Source: Acanthornis magna
Taxonomy: Eukaryota > Chordata > Aves > Passeriformes > Acanthizidae
Direction of reading: 5' to 3'
Assembly: GCA_036785705.1 (NCBI GenBank)
Contig: JAWUZG010000029.1
Span: 13,903,501 to 13,967,500, forward strand
Length of the DNA: 64,000 bases
Part shown: positions 58,975-64,000 of the stretch, piece by piece
How the letters are laid out: each line of letters opens with the position of its first letter
Position numbering within the stretch: the first letter of the stretch is position 1
Program-made: the position numbers and the translations under genes
Notes under the pieces: model-generated
The model's input: only the letters and a program-made list of their open reading frames with translations
Databases searched by the model: none
Told to the model about the DNA's origin: nothing

Positions 58975-61872
58975 GTTTTTGTCTGAATTACTGTCTTTAT
59001 TCTTAACCCTATGTGAAACTCTTACAGTGTTACCAATAATTTTTATTTGAATGCATTGTATGCTGCTACTAACCTTTGCGGGAAAGTTTAAGCATGCAGA
59101 TGCTCAGTTTTAAACATGACACTAGTATGAAAATGTTTGCTGCAAGAGAGATCTAATAAAAACACAGTACAGTAAAAATGAGCAACAAAAATGTGGCTGC
59201 CTAACATCAAGCTGGTTATGCAAACTCACTCTATCAAGTCTTTTCTAATTTTATGTTTGTGATTTCCCATACTCTTTTCCTAGTTTATATATATTTTTTC
59301 CTGTGTTCAGCCTGATAGGCCTTGAGTTATTTTAAATTATTCTGGTATTTATATGAACTTGAGTTACTATATTAAAACTCAGCTCCTTCTGTGGTACACT
59401 TCTCTGAAAGCCGTGTGTAGCTTTATTATTACACACATTTTTACATAAGAATCTGTAGTCCATAAACCTGCCAGCATACCTGAAAAGTTAAAATGTATTC
59501 TGTAGTGCATTTGCAGTTCCAAAGAGTATTGTTTTTAGAATAAGTGCATCAAATCCTAAGACTTAAAAGTGATGTGAATGGGGAAATAACAAGCATATGA
59601 TAACTGGCATCTTCTACTCTCTCCTGCACGAAATGTTGTTACACAGTTTGATACTGCACAAGAATATGACTTTTCCAAGTTATGTTGAACCTAAAGTCAA
59701 GTGAATATGCCTTTTTTGTCTACAATACAGTAAAACTTATATTTTTAAGCTTTTGAGGACAGTTGATACGTTGACTACTGTTGCTTCGTAGAGCTGTGTT
59801 AAAAAGGGACTGCTGTCATTTATTGAAGACAGCAAATGAGGTAGTAAAAATCAGTTTGTTGTTTAAATGCATCCTTGGAACAAATTGAGATTGGTTTTAT
59901 TTTACATGGTTTTCCTCCCCAGGAAGGTGAATTTGATGCTTGAGATGTTCTTTTTTCCATACAGTAGTGTATAGCTGGTAAAGGCATATCAAGCACATTT
60001 CAAAGTTGAGAATGTAGGTTTGGAATGAGACATGAACTCCTACTAGGCTGAGTTGGGACTAAGTTTAAGATTATTCCCAATATAGCCTAGAAGGAATTAA
60101 GAAATATGAAATACTTAATGGGAAGACATTCTGAAAATAATTTCTTGTATTTGAGAGAATTCTGAAATCAAGATGTCGGTAGAAGTTACCTCCGAAGAAG
60201 AATACCTGTTAGTTTGAAACAAAATCAAGAATATTTAGAATTAATTTTTGGGACAGTAAAGTATGTAACTGTATAAGAGAAGGTAAGCTTATTTCCCAGA
60301 AGAAAGTGGAATCTACCCTCTACTTCCCTTTTATGTGGTAACTGCAACTTCAGGATTCAGACAGTGATCTGATACCCACAGATCACAGAAGTATCTATGT
60401 AATATCCACATTGCTGAGTATTTTGCCTAAATCCTGTCTTCAGTGCACCCAGGTATCTAACAGAATAATTGATAATCCTAGAGGACTACTCCAATTCTTG
60501 AAGTCTTAAGCTTTTGCTCTTTGATAAATGATTATCTCATTGCCTTTGGTCTAGGAATACTGAGAAACAGCATTCACTGTGTCAGAAAAAACTCAGAGAA
60601 AGGATTTTCAGCATCCCCAAAGAAGATCAGATAGAAGGAAGGATGGTAGATCAGAAATTTGAGCCATGGAGCAATTCCCTTTTACAAATGACTTTTTTCT
60701 CTGGTTTCCACACGATCGTAGTAAATAATCATGATCCTTTGGAGTAAACTGTCATTGCCATTCTTACACTTAGAAAGACAGCTAGGTCTCAGACAATAAA
60801 ACTTGAGCTTTTAGAATGGCTACAAAGGTGGATTTAGATAGCTGGGCAGTAAGAAGACCAGCGATAAAGAAGATAGAATTCTACTGACCTAATCCATGGA
60901 GGATGCATCTTAGTGTATTGCGTTTTATCTGTCTTACTTCTGCAGTCATATTACACATAGGTGTGGTGAATTGCTGAGACTCAGTTTAGAGGGGCCAGAT
61001 TCATGTGTTATTTTGGTCAGATGTTTGGATGGGCATAGGTTCAAATGATCTAGATAGGATATAATCTATTTAGTTTATTTTTGCAGGTGCAAATCATACA
61101 GTTTCCAAAGAATGGATGTTGTCCTGAAATACACTTCCAATCATCACTTCATTTTTCTTGGGTTTCGTATCAAATGGCTCAGCCTCAGTGAGGAGTTGAT
61201 TTAAGCCTTGTGACCAAAGTTCAAGTTTCTGAATCCGTTTTTATTTTGAAAATACTGATTTGTTGACAATGGTTTTTGCCGCAGTTGATCAGAAGATTTT
61301 TTTTAAATCTAAGTCAATATTGAAATTGATTCTGGATTTTAAAAGCCCTGAATAACACAGATTTGCAACAAGTAGTGAGCCCTCCAAAATTTATCTTTAG
61401 TGTATACTTCAGTCATTTGGTTAAATAATGGCACAGTCAATCACTCCTAAGTATCCAGTAACTTAGAGACAGGTGCCTGGGATCTGTCAGTCTGAAAGTC
61501 ACTTTTGAGTGATTGCTTGTATTCAGTCTGAGAAGGCAGAATACAGTCTCTCACATCCCAGGCCACTGTAAGAAGTTTAAACCAGACTGTTTTCTCCTTT
61601 AAGTAAAAGCACCTTCTCTAGTCCTTTCTCCTTTTTTTTCCCTGTTCCATGAAATGTTGCTGTTCTCTTACCGTGATGCAGCAGAAAAGCCCTGCATGCG
61701 TCAAATTTTTCACAGGACAGGAAAACAATTTGCCCTGTGGTACTGACTGTGTAGCATCCTTACAGTACTCCCTGAATCTCTGGAGGTAGTTGCACATATT
61801 TTCGTGCCAGAATTTGTTGTTTCAGTATATGCGAAAGATGTTTATGAAGCACTTTAGTTCCATTTATGTATA

Positions 61873-61876
<4 letters not shown>

Positions 61877-61903
<27 letters not shown>

Positions 61904-61904
61904 T
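61877..61904. repeat. T28 homopolymer
   Basis: Twenty-eight consecutive T. It could be the complement of a poly(A) tail, but no retrocopy was recognised to its right and no poly(A) signal complement lies close by. Confidence 0.92.
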
Positions 61905-62187
61905 GGTAAGTTGCAGTGCTAATTGTGTCTTGATCTATATTCCAGCTCACTTAACTACAGCAGTGCTCTTCTTAAATAAAATGCCTGTCCGAGTTATATG
62001 CTGTACAGGAAAAATGCCCCAGTTTATAATCCAGCAAAAATACAATAAATTTAACCTAGAAGAGTACAAAGAAAGTCAAGACAGTATTAAACAACTTCAT
62101 AGAGAGTGGTTTCAACTTAACAGCCAATACTTACTGTAAGAATTCTGGAGATGCTTTCATTGCAGTCCAGAAATTTTTCTCTCAGAA

Positions 62188-62229
62188 AGATTAAATGGAT
62201 TGTTGAAGAGATTAAATGGATTGTTGAAG
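62188..62229. repeat. perfect tandem duplication, 21-bp period
   Basis: Two identical head-to-tail copies of a 21-base unit beginning agattaaatggattgttga. Confidence 0.95.
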
Positions 62230-64000
62230 ATGTTAGCCTTTTTATTTCTAAATGTCAGCTCTGTATGTACTTACTGGAAATATTGGCAAAGATACATGTA
62301 AAGTAGATTTTCTGCTCTTACGGAGTTTACGTCAGCGTGGGGTTTTTAATCTGTAATAATAGTGGCTCATTATATCTGACCGCAGAAAGGTGTAGCCCTT
62401 CCAGAATTTCTTCTCTCAAAAGAAATTAGTGAAAAATGCTTTTTTTTCAAAATTTCGCTTTGGGAATCTGTCTCACTGTGAAAGGCTTTATTAGTAAGGA
62501 CCCCCTCTGTTCATCTTCTGTTCAGTGCTCCTCTGTCTGAGAGACTCCATCTTTGCAGAACTCTGTTCAAGTTCCTCAGGAAGCAGTTCAAATACTAAAT
62601 AATCCTGCTCTCTCAGATAAAGCACTTTAGAATCTCTTCATTGGGAGAAATGTCACTGGGTGTTCTAAAAGTGTTGCAGTCCTTAACAGCAACTTTTGCA
62701 AGTGTTACATTGGATTTATTTAAATCCTCAACAGTCAAATGTAGTGGTGTCACAATGGTTTTGCTAGGTAATCTAGAAATCTCAGCTGTTGCTTTGAATT
62801 TGGAAAACCATGTGGCCTAAGGGTTTTTGCCGCAGAGATGTTCGCGGCTTGTTTTTTTCCTCAGAAAGTATCTAGTAAATAGTGTGCATTTGTTGGTGTT
62901 GATCTTCACAAGATGAAAGCCTCCAGCTGTTGCTTGTTGTATAACTTCAGAGAAGTTGAGCTTTAACAACTGCTTTGAGAATTCAATATTCATTATTAAT
63001 CCTCATGTGCCAGTGTATCTTGAGTTTTTAAAAACTTTCAAGTTTTGTGACCAAGAGAAATTCCTAAATAGCTTTGCTCAGAGCAGTTGTACCGCAAGCC
63101 ATGAACAACCAGAAATACACCCAGAACTCTTTTTCTCTCTGGTTATGATGGACATAGGTCTCTCCCTCCTGGTAGGTATTTCTGGTTCATTATGATTATT
63201 AGTGGAAATAAAAGCAGCTAAGTCAGGTAGGTGGCCTAAATAAATGTCCACAACTTTCGTTGACAGGTTGGGTGACAAATCTGTGGGGCAGCAGGTGTTA
63301 AAAAATAAGCATATTAGACATATACAAGTGTAACCACCCTTTGCCCAGAACTGTGCAGTGATGCAGTATTGGAGAAACAAGAGAGAGGCTGCAGTCTGGG
63401 AGGTACCAAACAGGGATTCTGTGTAAGGAAGAGAGCAGCTTAGTGGAGTAAGAGAATGATCAGATAAATGAGGGAGTACAGGAGCTTTTCCGTCCTGGTA
63501 AATCCATGTCTCTATCATCTAAATATCTTCAAACAAAGTGTGCATGTGACCCCTCTTAAGTCTTTTCTAGAAATTCCATTCCATACATTTTTAGTATTTA
63601 ATGGGAAGATTCCTGTGGCTTATTCCCAAAGACAGTGACTGCTCAACCCTGACACTTTATAAAAAAGCACTGAGTGTTAATTACCTATCGGAACTACTGA
63701 GAGCTGATCATTGGTTCGTCAGATGATGTTAATTTTTCATTTTAGTACTTGAGAAGCTTTCTTAATAATTCTGAATAAATCTTCATTTCTTTTTTTTAAG
63801 TGTAAGCTTCTGCATCTGCAGTGATGTATGTCTTTTAGTTGCTAGCAGTGAAATGCAAGCTTTCTATGAGTATTTGAATTTCTGTGGAATAACTCCCTTC
63901 TTCAAAAGTTAAATCCACTTGTAAATTGATTTATTGCAAAAAGCTTTATATTTATGCTGAAACCATGCCTAGTTTAATTGAAAAAAAAATCTTTATTTTA

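Larger units (their letters stand above)
1..64000 (+). other. CLASP2: CLASP2 gene, internal portion (both ends outside the window)
   Basis: Twenty-two exons on the + strand join with consistent intron phases into one open frame of 742 codons. CLASP2 is a microtubule plus-end tracking protein. It has TOG (HEAT-repeat) domains that bind tubulin, a basic Ser/Arg-rich linker with SxIP motifs that recruit it through EB proteins, and a C-terminal domain that binds CLIPs, LL5beta and other cortical partners. It suppresses catastrophe and promotes rescue at the cell cortex, Golgi and kinetochore. The window holds TOG2 (exons 1-8), the linker (exons 8-18) and the first part of TOG3 (exons 19-22). The TOG1 region, the rest of TOG3 and the C-terminal domain lie outside. 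CLASP1 is the main alternative; paralogue-specific residues favour CLASP2. The identification is from memory of the family, not from a search. Confidence 0.96.
58770..64000 (+). other. CLASP2: intron 24 (continues beyond the window)
   Basis: At least 5.2 kb without the next TOG3 exon. It contains one exon-like 51-nt segment (58924), a T28 homopolymer (61877-61904) and a perfect 21-bp tandem duplication (62188-62229). Open frames at 61.9, 63.0 and 63.1 kb show no family I recognise. Confidence 0.85.

Noticed and set aside
61082..61110. ttgcag-gtgcaaatcatacag as a possible TOG3 exon beginning with Val
   Set aside because: The translation (VQIIQFPKNG) does not match VKVAILKYIE or any TOG helix and no donor fits.
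61903..62139. 78-codon + strand open frame with a plausible Lys/Gln/Glu-rich end
   Set aside because: It does not match the expected next CLASP2 exon and has no splice borders in the right phase; considered chance.
63078..63518. 146-codon open frame on the minus strand
   Set aside because: It lies in an intron, has no recognisable domain, atypical composition and no splice or promoter context. The 168-codon minus frame at 48381-48887 was rejected likewise: it mostly lies inside the LTR.
1..64000. CRISPR arrays, tRNA, rRNA, snoRNA or microRNA genes
   Set aside because: No array-like repeats, no cloverleaf or box elements and no hairpin I could recognise with confidence. A covariance-model search would be needed to exclude small intronic RNAs.

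Overview
The window is vertebrate nuclear DNA, most likely from a bird. It carries an internal piece of one large gene, CLASP2 (cytoplasmic linker associated protein 2, a microtubule plus-end stabiliser), transcribed on the + strand. Twenty-two exons with AG/GT borders splice into one uninterrupted frame of 742 codons (2228 nt). The protein matches the CLASP family as I know it and is CLASP2-like rather than CLASP1-like (for example FTDVPTVQ, SSRELEETLNKIR, AQYDGFF, VPTLFNLVPNSAK, SYMRQTEDVAE-type segments and the LLGDIRTK microexon). The bird assignment rests on three CR1 LINE 3'-end fragments and on a solo LTR of a family I associate with bird endogenous retroviruses. No other gene, RNA gene or CpG-island promoter was recognised.

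Layout: 1-10382 is intron upstream of the first visible exon; the N-terminal TOG1 region of the long isoforms and all transcription starts are outside the window. Exons 1-8 (10383-25128) encode the TOG2 HEAT-repeat domain and the start of the serine-rich tail after it. Exons 9-18 (27740-51377) encode the basic Ser/Arg-rich linker, with two SxIP motifs for EB1 binding and a GSK3/CDK-type phosphoserine ladder. This part is full of tiny in-frame exons (18, 24, 27, 27, 24 nt), and nine consecutive exons are all phase 1-1. Exons 19-22 (51834-58769) open the TOG3 domain. From 58770 to the end is intron; the expected next exon of TOG3 is not in the window.

The non-coding DNA is ordinary AT-rich avian intron with few repeats: CR1 fragments near 17.1, 30.3 and 56.3 kb, a 606-bp solo LTR (48465-49070) with a perfect 5-bp target duplication, a diverged 100-bp segment present twice about 1 kb apart (5.6 and 6.6 kb), and several short tandem duplications and homopolymers.

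The points most worth following up are unannotated-looking splice products: a 27-nt microexon candidate at 37330, a CLASP1-like 27-nt microexon at 40300, a possible alternative terminal exon at 29890 that would end the protein just after TOG2 and the first part of the linker, a 51-nt in-frame exon candidate inside TOG3 at 58924, and a triple tandem acceptor at 51834. No exotic new system was found.
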